A DNA stretch of 24,390 nt from Pleurotus djamor (GCA_029747585.1 JAPEVF010000682.1:1-24390); one strand, 5' to 3'. Shown: positions 1-12,562, numbered from the stretch's first letter. A program made the numbers and translations. Notes: generated from the letters alone by a model not told the origin.

Positions 1-21
1 TAGAAGGTTATCCAACCCACC

Positions 22-3000
<2,979 letters not shown>

Positions 3001-4999
3001 GCAACGACGTGGAGAAAGAAAAGTTTGAGGTAAGAGTTCAAATTCGGTTTTTCGGGTTCGTGGGGTATTGGCACCGAGTAGCCCCTATCGTGTTCTCAGT
3101 TTTCTCAGCGCCGCAAAATATGCCATTTGCTGGCACGAATGTCCTTCCCATCCTTTCACTGCAAGTAATATTCCAAATGAATAGCCTGGACATGCTTTCG
3201 ATCCGTTGGAGAAGCTCATGTGAAAAGTCATGCCGTTCTTGAAAGCACAAAGTGTAGATGCACTGCGAAAGGTTCAATTTCATTTGCGGTTTACATAACT
3301 AAACAGTTGCGCATTGTGCTGACCTTTCTAGCGGGACGTAGCAAGTATCTAAGTAGGTGGTAGAGCTATGGGCAATGGCGCGTGGGGCATGATGCATGAC
3401 TAACCACCGGTGTGAGTTGAAGTAAAGTATTCTGGTCGGGCTTTGGTCGGGCTGCTGGAAAATTTAAAAAAGCACATAGATACACAACCCATTGCCCAAG
3501 CTATGTAATACCACTCAAACGATTTCAGCTGGCTCAACCATGTTTATGAATTGATATCTACGCACCTGAGAAGTTTGAAAACCGCGACGATACACCTTCG
3601 TTGCCATGTTTCTGACTGGGCATTTCTATCCTTATCAGCCGCTATGAGGTCCATGGAGTCAAGGAAGTGGACCAAAGGCGAAATCAGAATGGTGAAGGCA
3701 AGAGGCAAAGAGCGACGCATAGCTGACGCGACAACGACGTGCAACGCGTCGAGACACCACGTGAGGGATAGGGGCCTGAGAAGTCCGATTTTGGACACGA
3801 TGCTCTTGTCAAGTTTCAACTAGTACTGGTGAGGTACCCCTTGGTTTGCTGAGCTTTGCTCTCCGTCGCAGGCAGTCATGTATGTCAGCTGCGGTGGTAA
3901 GTACAGAAATCCTCCAATGAAATTGGACGTTTGCACGCTTGTCAATCGTTGGCTGTTGGAACCAAGTTGGAACTCGAAGCTTGCAAAACTCTATAGTGCG
4001 ATAGTCATGCCCAATCACCTCCTCGTACCTTACAACGCACTCGGAAGACCCTGCTACCGGCGGAACCAGCTATTGGCTGGGCCGTGCATCGCAAATTTAC
4101 AGCCTTGGCAAAGGTTCGCCTATTTTGTTGGCTCGTCGCCTGACTTATTGTAAACTCGACAACTTTTACAGGCAGTGTAAGGACTGGCTCCGTTTCGAAT
4201 ACTCTCGGGTGCACTTAATGCACCATTGCTTCGGTGGATAATCCTGAGTCTTTCTCCGAGGGAGACACCCACAGTGACCCCCACTGCCTTGGACTTGAAC
4301 GTACCTTGAGAAGTTTGAGGTTATAATCACACGAATCTTTTCTTTGCTTAGGCCGCACGGACCTCGAGGCGTTGGCGGGAGATCTACAGGATGGCCTTTC
4401 GAAAGTTAGGCGCCTTCTCAGAGGGACCTCCCGAGGGGACCATGCGCATTTTCCCAATGTGTCCCTCATTCAATCACGAGAAGATTTTGGGGCCTTCACG
4501 AGTACTCGATGTTTTCTCATCACCACAACTAACCTACCTTGGAAACTACTTGGCTGAAAGGTCTTTGACCAGTCAAACTCTGACAGCTCGCGAAGCATTC
4601 ACTCAAAACGCGTCGCCAGGCATTCTCCGGCTTCAAGTGCCTCGAATCTCTCGTACCATTTGCTTCTGGGTGTCTAGAGGGTTCGTTTGGATCCGAGGGC
4701 GCTGCCACAAGCCAATTTTCTGGGGTACATGGGACTATCCAAGTCCCGTTCTCCCATTCTAGAATAATCGGTCATTTTCAAGTGCGAAACGTTTTGCAAT
4801 GCTCGCTTACTACGCGGACAGTGTCTTAGCTCTCAGCAGAGACGAACGTTCTTCCGAGTTCGCCACAGCCTACGACCATGTTCCATGTTCCATGCTCCAT
4901 GTTCCGGTGCAATTCCCTTTGTTATGCTGTTGGATGGACCATACGGTGAATGTTGAGTTGGTTTTCATGCGCGATGATTATTCATAACTGACCTGTCTG
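3001..4999. other. Intergenic region between ARG5,6 and the repeat-protein gene
   Basis: About 2 kb lies between two divergent genes. It holds the presumed ARG5,6 promoter at the left and the promoter of the 5123 gene at the right. Open frames such as 4391-4762 (+) and 3809-4018 (-) show no recognisable domain, no signal peptide and no matching splice signals. I see no tRNA, transposon ends or coding gene here. Confidence 0.6.
4876..4905 (+). repeat. 7-bp tandem repeat in the upstream region of the repeat-protein gene
   Basis: Four head-to-tail units of CCATGTT, the third being CCATGCT, lie about 95 bp upstream of the TATA box at 5000. They could be a clustered transcription-factor site or a simple microsatellite. 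The sequence alone does not decide. Confidence 0.5.
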
Positions 5000-5007
5000 T
5001 ATAAATA
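5000..5007 (+). promoter_or_regulatory. TATA box (TATAAATA)
   Basis: A perfect TATAAATA sits 116 bp upstream of the ATG at 5123. It is followed by a CT-rich leader typical of strongly expressed fungal genes, which implies a 5' UTR of roughly 85-95 nt. Confidence 0.7.
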
Positions 5008-5122
5008 CACACTGCACGTCGCTTTTCAATCCTCAGCAAACACTTGCTTCTACTTCCTTCCACGGTTTCAACGTTCTCCTTTACGCCTATCAACGCTCCC
5101 GTTCTTCACGACAACTATCAAA

Positions 5123-6064
5123 ATGGTCTGCACTTCCTCTCAACTCGCCACCATCTTCTTCCTCGCCTTCGGTGCTACTTCGGTCGTTGCCGCCCCACTT
5201 CCACCTCTTAATGTCATCCTAAACCCGTATGTTAATTTCTCCCGATCGGTCACCCAGCATGCATGCTGACTGGCTCCTCCCTAGTGGAAGCCTCGTCACA
5301 TCTAACGGCAAGCCTGTCTACAAGCACGACCCTGTGGTGCCATCTAAGAGGTAAGCCTTACATCTCCGCCAGGTTGCGAAGGGGATGTTCATCAGATTTA
5401 TTTATAGAGCTGAGGCCGGCGTCAACACTCGATCTTCGAAATACGCTATTGACTACCACCCCACTTGGGCTATGCCTGCTCCCACTGCAGCCGCTGCTAC
5501 TGTGTATGTAGCAATGTTGACTCGCCGCATCCATCCCAAGCTAATCAACGTCTTCATATCACAGCCCCGTAGCTGAGAAGACCGCACCCAGTCCCAACAC
5601 GCGCTCCTCAAAATATGCCATCGACTACCTCCCCTCGTGGGCTGTCAATGCTGAGGAACCCGCAGTTACCAATGTGTAAGCTTCACCCATCCCCTCTTTT
5701 CGAATATCAACTCATCTCGTCTCCTTAGTGCCGAGAAGGTTCAACCTCCCGCCCCCGCAACGACCAAGTCATCAAAGTACGCCATCGACTACCTCCCATC
5801 GTGGGCTGTCCAAGCACCCGAACCAAAGGAAACAGAAACGTACGTTTTCCCATGGATCTATCGTTGATGGGCCTTGTGCTAATTGTTGCCCTGTATATTT
5901 ATAGTTTGAAAGTCACTGAGGGTGAAAAGCCTGCCCCTGCTACGCGTTCCTCCAAGTACGCGATCGACTATATCCCCACCTGGGCTGCTCCTGCGCCGAA
6001 GGAAACCGGCGCTGAGAAAACCGCCGACGATTCCACCCCGGAGCCCACCCCAGAAGCTCTCTAA
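5123..6064 (+). CDS. Secreted protein with four SSKYAIDYxPxWA repeats (possible multi-core peptide precursor)
   Basis: Exons: 5123-5226, 5285-5350, 5408-5503, 5565-5675, 5729-5839, 5905-6064, giving 215 aa. All five introns are GT..AG and in phase 2, so each internal exon is symmetric. Residues 1-24 form a signal peptide with a hydrophobic core, ending at VVAAP. A short spacer follows and ends in a dibasic SKR, then AEAG, a Kex2-like site. Exons 3, 4, 5 and 6 each carry one copy of a 14-residue block, (R/K)SSKYAIDYxPxWA, spaced by Pro/Ala/Glu/Thr-rich linkers that usually contain AEK. The tail is acidic and Pro-rich. There is no Cys outside the signal peptide and no membrane segment. I do not recognise a named family. 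The layout resembles Kex2-processed repeat proteins and dikaritin-type RiPP precursors, but repeats 1-4 are preceded directly by a single basic residue, not KR. A structural wall or surface protein is the main alternative. Confidence 0.85.
5430..5471 (+). repeat. Repeat unit 1 of the secreted repeat protein
   Basis: Fourteen codons spelling RSSKYAIDYHPTWA in exon 3. The variable positions are His after IDY and Thr after Pro. Confidence 0.9.
5602..5643 (+). repeat. Repeat unit 2 of the secreted repeat protein
   Basis: Fourteen codons spelling RSSKYAIDYLPSWA in exon 4. Eight of the 14 codons differ from unit 1, and six of these changes are silent. Confidence 0.9.
5766..5807 (+). repeat. Repeat unit 3 of the secreted repeat protein
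   Basis: Fourteen codons spelling KSSKYAIDYLPSWA in exon 5. The leading Arg is replaced by Lys, so basic charge is kept. Confidence 0.9.
5945..5986 (+). repeat. Repeat unit 4 of the secreted repeat protein
   Basis: Fourteen codons spelling RSSKYAIDYIPTWA in exon 6. It is followed by an acidic C-terminal tail that ends the protein. Confidence 0.9.
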
Positions 6065-6489
6065 AATAAAAGGCACGATGCTGCCACCCTACCCCCTTCT
6101 CTCTTTTCCATCATGACCACTCTTCACGGACACTATTCATAGACTTATCTCTCATCTTACGACATTGGGTTATTGCTTGCTATCATTGGACTTGCTTCGT
6201 ACATATACACACCCTGGACATGCGTTCCATTTAGAGGAACCTCGCTTTCAGCTTGCTATATTTAGATTCTCCTTCATAGATTGGACTCGCTTTCAAAAGT
6301 AGCTACATTGTTAGATACACAAACGCTTCGGGGACGTAGAAAAGTAGTAGAATACTCGAACTCAAAATAATTAGGGATTCCCTTTGAGTCTGGCACGTGC
6401 GCCCTAGTGGCGCAACTTCGGACCCGAAGTCGTGACCTTCAACTTCTTTGCGACCACAACAATATCACAAAGCTTCCGCCGGGCCACTA
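6065..6489. other. 3' flank of the repeat-protein gene; no gene seen
   Basis: Probable 3' UTR and spacer. It contains an AATAAA immediately after the stop codon (probably too close to be the used signal), a CACGTG E-box near 6394, and a perfect 6-bp-stem hairpin ACTTCG-GACC-CGAAGT at 6415-6430. No coding region is supported. The left target-site duplication of the neighbouring element begins at 6490. Confidence 0.55.
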
Positions 6490-6495
6490 TCCGTA

Positions 6496-6710
6496 TATGG
6501 GGCGCATAGTGTAAAAGTATTAGTTTTATAGAGCTCACCTTAATATTCGCTCCCCCCTCTCTAATTTAAAGAGAAAATGTGAGTAAGAAGTGTATATTAT
6601 GATATCATGCTATCACTTAAAAGTTGGGGGGACTTGGAATTTTCCGGGGGGGGGGGAGAGTCGCACGTTTTGCCGGGGGGGGGAACAAATTTGTTATTGA
6701 CCGTGAGAAT
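6496..6710 (+). repeat. Left terminal inverted repeat
   Basis: Aligned by eye to the reverse complement of 7502-7722. The blocks shared in order are the CGCATAGTGTAAAAGTATTA segment, CTAATTTAAAGAGAAAATGTGA, ACTTGGAATTTTCC with a G run, and TTTGTTATTGACCGTGAGAA. Small length differences occur at the G runs. Confidence 0.88.
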
Positions 6711-7501
6711 TGAAAGCTGACCGTGAGATCGAAATTGCCCAGGGTTCTCGATGCGAAACTGACTGTGGAAATAAATAGACCTGACCCTGCACAGAGTTCA
6801 CAGGGTCAATAAAATTACTCCACGGTCAAAACTGAGGTTCTCACAGTAACTGAGTAAGTAATGGTTGATCTCGGACCTCAAGGACACATGTTTAAGGCGG
6901 ACACCCTCGAATGGGAGCATTTTATAGCTACAGCCCACGCTCTGTGTGATCTAAATGAGGCTTTACATCTATCAGTGAATTATGTCACCGTCAACTGCGG
7001 ATCTCGGCGCTGTGTGGACTTGAACAGAAAAAAGGAGGCAGTCACGCGTTATCCAGGGGTCTTGGAGTTGTCAGGATCAACGTGGGAACGAGTTATTGAC
7101 AGTGGGAACGGGACATTAGTGAGTGTGAGAAAAGCATACTGACCCTGGGAATAACTTAGCTCCTAGCAGTCGCGTGACCTCCCCTTTTGCGCCGTCCAAG
7201 TTGTTATAACTCCGAGAAGAGCTACTTGGAGAAAGGTAGGTGCGGAGGAAGTTTTCAAAGACACTAATAGGCTCACCCAAAGATTTGATATGATATTAAG
7301 TAGCCTTAGAGCGGTGAGAGTGCGATTTTCTCGGTTTGGGACTTCAAGGCAGGTTTCTACTTACTGTGGGAACTCCCGAAACTGACCGTGAAACTATTTT
7401 ACTGACCATGGGAACTCCGTGCAGGGTTGTGCTCATTTGTTTCCACAGTCAGTTATGTTGTCAGGCACCCTTATCAATGTCGCTCCCACGATCAGTAAAT
7501 G

Positions 7502-7722
7502 GTTCTCACGATCAATAACAAATTGTTTCCCCCCCCCACAAGTGCACGACTTCCCCCCCCCCCGGAAAATTCCAAGTCCCCCCCCCCCGGGCCACTTTAA
7601 GTCAAAGCACCCCAATGAAGTCTATACTCCTTATTCACATTTTCTCTTTAAATTAGGGAGGGGGGGAGCAAATATTAAGGTGAGCTCTATAAAACTAATA
7701 CTTTTACACTATGCGCCCCATA
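7502..7722 (-). repeat. Right terminal inverted repeat
   Basis: Inverted partner of 6496-6710, carrying the same blocks as C runs and reverse complements. It differs by a few substitutions and by the lengths of its homopolymer tracts. Confidence 0.88.
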
Positions 7723-7973
7723 TCCGTAATTGCTTATGCACCCATCTCAGCAAGAAAAGAACCCCATAAGTAACAGCTCTTCAACGACTACGATAGTCGA
7801 CCTCCTGCTTTCCTTCGAGTCTGACGATGTCCGTGCTCAGCTCATTTTGGTCCCGCCTCTTCATGGGAAACGCGAACTGCCACCAGGTCATGTACAGACT
7901 CTCTTTGAACGTCGCGATCCTAGTACTCTATTCATGAATCTATACATAAAGTCATATTCTTGTCTAGGGATCT

Positions 7974-9073
7974 CTATGGATCAATCTCTAGGTTTTCCGA
8001 CCAACTAGCGAACCTCTCGATTGACTCGGCGACAGCCTTGTTCTTGGCTTGGAACCCAAAGAGGACCATCTTGCTCAGTGGGAAGTACAATGGAATGTCT
8101 TCGAGCAAGCTGAGCTCGTAAATTCTCTTTACCGCCTTCGCCGTGTCGCCTTGGAGCGGAGAACCTTTGCCGACCATTTGATGAGCTTGGTAAGTCAACG
8201 ATTCGGGGTTGTTGTACGCTGGATGAATGGGGAACGTGGGGGTGGTTTGGTCGTATTTACCCATACGGGTGTTGAATGCGCCCAACTCAAGGAGGGAAAC
8301 CTGAAAACTCGATGAATGATGAGGAACAATATCGCGGTATGTCAGCTTCACCTTGATGTTCCATTTGGGATCGAGCTCCATCACTAACGACTCGGTCAAG
8401 CCTTCGAGAGCTGCAGGCGAATTTAGTTTACGGGGTTCCCCATGGACGAAACCGGATGCTTACCATGCTTACTAGAAAAGAAACGAGAGAAAACTCGGTG
8501 AGAAATTCTGTACTCATGCGAATGGACCGGATACTTACCTCGCGGCGTAATAGCCACCGCCCACCCATCCAACCTGGCCTAGCCCAGAGCTCACATTCAA
8601 AAGTATGCCGCCCTCTCCCGCAGGGTTCACGTCCCTAAAGACTCTGACGGCTTCCGCGGCAACGCGTCCAGCGCCCCAGAAATTCACCTCAAAGAGCCAT
8701 CTCGCTTGTTCTTCTTGCTCTTGTACTTCAACCTCGGCCAGTAAGGCGACGCCTGCGTTATTGAACACTACATCGACTCGACCGAATTTATCGACGGCGG
8801 CTTTGAAAGCGGCGGTAACATCTTCCTTCTTGGTGACATCGACTTTCACGAGGAGGAGCTGGGACGATGGGTATTTAGCGGCGAGATCCTGGAGGGTGTC
8901 GAGTTTGCGTGCGGTGGCTACGGCAATTTCGCCTTTTTCAAGCACTAATTCGGTAGTCAATCGACCGAACCCAGTGGATGCACCGGTGACTGTAAATTTT
9001 CGCTGGTGAGTCCACTGTGATAAACGAGAAGGATAACATCGAACTCACTCAACCATACTCGAGGAGATGACAT
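7974..9073 (-). CDS. Classical short-chain dehydrogenase/reductase (SDR), NAD(P)-dependent
   Basis: Exons (minus strand): 9073-9049, 8989-8539, 8471-8464, 8410-8352, 8300-7974, closing to 289 aa. The Rossmann signature TGASTGFG is at residues 10-17, split by intron 1 just before it. DVT is at 59-61, NNAG at 85-88, catalytic Ser143 in VSSGLG, and the YxxxK pair is Tyr156/Lys160 (YAASK), with the normal 13-residue Ser-Tyr spacing. Lys160 is encoded by an 8-nt exon at 8471-8464. Exon 5 holds the LELGAFNTRM segment after the catalytic site, typical of SDRs. The protein has no signal peptide and should be cytosolic. The substrate is unknown; fungal SDRs of this type act on sugars, lipids, steroids or ketones. 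Intron 4 (8351-8301) is 51 nt with no in-frame stop, so its retention would add 17 residues. Confidence 0.92.
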
Positions 9074-10323
9074 TGCTTTCTTGCTTCTGAATATCTGGGG
9101 GGTTGTCTTTGAAAGGTGGTTTGTTGACCTCGACTACGCCCATCATCTGAACATTTATACTGAATTCAACATACGTTAGTAATCCACGCATCAATCAGCC
9201 AGTTACCAGTTCCGAGCCTTATCGGTGAATAAGAAGAAGGTGCATCAGTAATCATTGCTCGACGTTTGGATTTGTAATGGCCGCTGGCAACGACAGCGAA
9301 CCGGTTAATGGCGTACGTACGCTCACGGCAAGATGCTGCATATCAGAATTGTTCCCCAAATTCAATTGAAATCAATCCTTTAGGCTTCCCGGGAGACCAA
9401 GGCTCCGACCATGGGGAAGCTCCAATAGCTGGTTGCTCTAGGGTGAGGAGTCGATGACCCCTGTCACTAAAACCGAAGAAATCCACAGTGAGGATGCTTG
9501 ACAATTGCGATTTACCTGGTACATGTGAATGGCATGCGGGAGATTTTTATCAGTTCGTTTTCCTGTACATTGTGACCACACTCAGATGCTACGATGCCGT
9601 CCCATGGCGTAGTTGTCCTCCACCCTGAGCAGGTTCGCCACTTCGGAAAGACAACATGGGCGGGTTTCTCAAGCTGGTAACTCCATCAACCATCTCATCG
9701 GACACCGCAAGTCAGTATCTTGGCTTCCACATTTATGCCCAGGTCGGGCAGCACGGTAAGCGTCCAGACGTTCATGCCTCATGTAGGGGCACTGATTGCG
9801 CATTCTGAAGACTGATACCATAACCCCTAATTTCAGACTGTTTTCAACTATGGGCTCGCAGTCTACACACCGGGTACTTACTTCGTGGTCAACTTTCCCC
9901 AACTTAGGGGCACACTGAGAAGAATCCATTTGCTCAGGGTGTCATGTCTCCTTCGTGAGAGCGGGTCGCCCATTACATCCAACATACCCGAGGACCGCTT
10001 GAACGTGCGGGTAACCACGTTTTGGCCGTTTTCAACACTACTGCTATCAAACTGTTAGTACCTCGCTCCCAGAATACCTGCGCTCGACTATTGCTAACAA
10101 TTGATTCGTCTATATTTAGCATGGAATCGGCGCTGCCCGTTAGAGACTATGTCAGAAAACAACGATCTCAAGTGCATATTCGTAGTCGGTTCCAGTGGAA
10201 CTCCGTCAGTCTGGATATCCGACCTACAAGGACCGCAAGTGACTAGGAAAATATCCTATCTTTGCGCGCCATTAACTAGGTACAGGACTGAGTTCCAGCG
10301 ATGGGACTGAGCATGGTTATCAG
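9074..10323. other. Divergent intergenic region between SDR and patatin genes
   Basis: About 1.25 kb holding the two divergent promoters. The frames inside (9669-9929 minus; 10022-10246 and 10149-10310 plus) lack domains and convincing splice context. I see no RNA gene or mobile element. Confidence 0.5.
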
Positions 10324-10330
10324 TATAAAA
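10324..10330 (+). promoter_or_regulatory. TATA box (TATAAAA) of the patatin gene
   Basis: TATAAAA lies 46 bp upstream of the ATG at 10370, which supports that start and implies a very short 5' UTR. Confidence 0.5.
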
Positions 10331-10369
10331 GGTGTCCCAGTGTAAGTCACATACACTCGACCCCGCACG

Positions 10370-12437
10370 ATGTCTTTCACTAAATCAGACACAGAAAATA
10401 CACTCCAATCGCTGGGTGCTTGCACCGTAGTTGCAGATAGCAATGAACTGGTCCATACTCTTTGGTTCCGCACCCCGGTATTTATGACCTCTCATCCATG
10501 CGTGAAGACTCCGCTTACCCGCATCGAACTTGTAGGCACTGGATGAGACGCTCATCAAAAGAATTAACAAGATCCAACTTCAGACCAGTGGTCATGACCA
10601 GGGTTTCGTCGACTTTCCCGGAGCCGGTAGTTGGAGCTGGTTCGACATTGTCGTTCTCGAGTCTCCCGAGCATTCGGAGCCTAAGATCAAAGATGGTCTC
10701 ACTCTGCTATGGTTGAGCCACACCAACAGCTTAGGCCAACCCGAAGACTCCACTGTAACCGGTCCCATCTTCGATCGCTCGCATGATATATTCAAGGCGT
10801 TGGAGGTTTGTCAACTGCCTGATGATTATCCTTGTCAATTCAGCTGATTGAGCTAGCCCGGGAACTCGATTGCGGTCCGCGTTTGCGCGCGATTCTCGGG
10901 GTGGGAGAACAATGCTACGAGCGGGACGCTTACCCTTCACCTCACCAAGAAACGTAGCTGCCCCTTTTCCTCGTTCCTTGACATAGTATCTGACTATCTT
11001 TCTAGAGAACGACTTGCCTGTCGCGGATGCTGAGAAAGCCGCCCTTCTGCAATCTCTCAGCGAAGAAAAGGCCAAGTTCACCGATGTATTCGACACGTAT
11101 CTTAACGAAGCAACTCCTCCGGAAGCCCCTCCTGCATACTCACTTGTGCGGACGATGCTTCTGCCCGGTCCTATTCGAGCAGATCAGACCCAAGCAATCG
11201 ACGATATACCGCTTCAGCTACTCTCTTTGGGTACGCAGCGTCTTTATTTTCGCAGGTGTAGCATCGCTAAGCTCCCCCATAGACGGCGGCGGTGTCCGCG
11301 GTATCTCTTCGCTGTACATATTGCAGGCTATTATGAAGAAGTTGACAGGAGACCCCAAAGCGAAGCCTGCGGATTATTTCCACATGATCGCTGGGACCAG
11401 CACAGGCGGGTAAGTGGCATCCTGCTTGCGTACTTCTACCTTGGCGACTCTGATCTCTCATGGTGACAGGCTCATCGCAATCATGTTGGGTCGCTTGCGA
11501 ATGACAATCGAAGAATGCATTGAAGCTTATATGAGCATTGCCGCTGACATATTCTCTGCCACGACCGCAGAGAAGGCATTCAATGTGATGAAGACTGGAG
11601 TAAAGTACAAAGCAGACAAGATGGAAAAGGTTCTCAAGGCGTTCATCAAACGACGGACTGGCGATGAGAACGCACCACTGCTTGATTTGAGCAATCGATG
11701 CAAAGTGTAAGTGCTTCTCAATTCTCGCATTGCATACTTGGCGTATACCTCACATTGAATTAGATTTGTCGTCGCGGTGAACTCACAAGATCTCACAGAC
11801 CAAGCTGATCATTTCCGCTCTTATCAATCGCGACTTCCCGATAAATACGCCAATGTCAAGATATGGGAGGCTGCAAGGGCTACTAGTGCAGCTCCTTTTT
11901 ACTTCCCGAGTATTACGCTTCAAGATACCGAATTCATTGACGGCGGATTTAGTTTCAACAACCCGTCGATGTTGTAAGTCCCCACTTGGCTTGAGCCTCC
12001 TGATCGTCCCTAATACGTCTCCTATTTCTAGACTCTTAGCAGAGGCCAGCGTCGAGTACGGTTACGTCCGACCTAACGGGTGTTTCCTGACCATAGGCAC
12101 TGGCATGAAACCTAAAAAGAGTCTTGAACGTCGCCCAAAGAACATCCTGGATGTCCCGGAGTACGTAGGGTCCATTGGACTCGCCGCTCTCAAGGTCATT
12201 GGCGACTGTGAAAGAACGCACCAGCTGATGAAAACATTACTTCCTCCGGATATATACTGGAGATTCAACGTTGGAATACGCGTCGGCGACGACTGGAAGC
12301 CACTCATCGACCTGGATGAATACCAGAAAATGCCTGAGTTGGTGAAACTAACCCGAGACTATCTCGCGAAGCCGGAGGAGGTAGCGGATGTGGACAAGTG
12401 CACATCGAGATTGAGGCAGCTGGGAAACAAGCCATAA
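10370..12437 (+). CDS. Patatin-like phospholipase / acyl hydrolase with a long N-terminal module
   Basis: Exons: 10370-10477, 10536-10805, 10857-10953, 11006-11230, 11283-11409, 11470-11706, 11764-11973, 12032-12437, closing to 559 aa with no internal stop. The patatin domain starts near residue 228. The oxyanion glycine-rich loop DGGGVRGI begins at 234, the nucleophile elbow is GTSTGG with Ser273, and the catalytic Asp is Asp414 in FIDGGF. ATSAAPFYFP just before it is typical of fungal patatins. Residues 1-227 precede the domain and contain a GNSIAVRVCARFSGW stretch; I cannot name this module. Patatins hydrolyse acyl esters of membrane lipids. No signal peptide or transmembrane segment is seen, so a cytosolic or membrane-associated place is likely. 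The junction of exons 2 and 3 (GTTTGT donor) is the weakest. It was chosen because it alone gives a continuous frame and a 51-nt intron. Confidence 0.9.
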
Positions 12438-12562
12438 TTAGGTACGAACATGTAGTACTATTCGAGACTCTTTGAGAAATAGCTATCTCGGGACCGGAGA
12501 GACCGGGGAGTGGGCATACTGGTAGCGACTCCGTAGTTAGTTGTATATGAATGAACAATCAA

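Larger units (their letters stand above)
6496..7722. mobile_element. Non-autonomous DNA transposon (large MITE-like element) with long terminal inverted repeats
   Basis: The ends match as inverted copies: TATGGGGCG at 6496 and CGCCCCATA ending at 7722. They are flanked by the direct repeat TCCGTA at 6490-6495 and 7723-7728, a likely 6-bp target-site duplication. The inverted repeats extend about 215 bp inward with only scattered mismatches in the first 100 bp. The interior contains many degenerate copies, in both orientations, of a motif near CTGACCGTGGGAAC, and long G and C runs. The only sizeable interior frame (6861-7142, 93 codons) resembles no transposase, so the element would depend on an enzyme supplied elsewhere. 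The superfamily is not assigned. If TA is counted into the duplication, an 8-bp TATCCGTA (hAT-like length) is also possible. Confidence 0.88.

Noticed and set aside
4391..4762. 123-codon plus-strand frame upstream of the repeat-protein gene
   Set aside because: The translation shows no domain, signal or repeat, and neighbouring frames give no splice partners; chance length is likely in GC-balanced DNA.
6861..7142. 93-codon frame inside the transposable element
   Set aside because: It has no transposase or other family features, is short, and lies in repeat-derived sequence.
10149..10310. Short plus-strand frame starting MSENNDLK upstream of the patatin
   Set aside because: It ends before the patatin TATA box, lacks splice sites linking it to exon 1, and has no recognised domain.
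10857..11005. Alternative patatin exon 3 starting at 10844 with reading LIELARELDCG
   Set aside because: It needs a 38-nt intron, too short for this genome, and a different downstream junction. The chosen frame gives 51-52 nt introns, a CTGAC branch site and better coding sequence.
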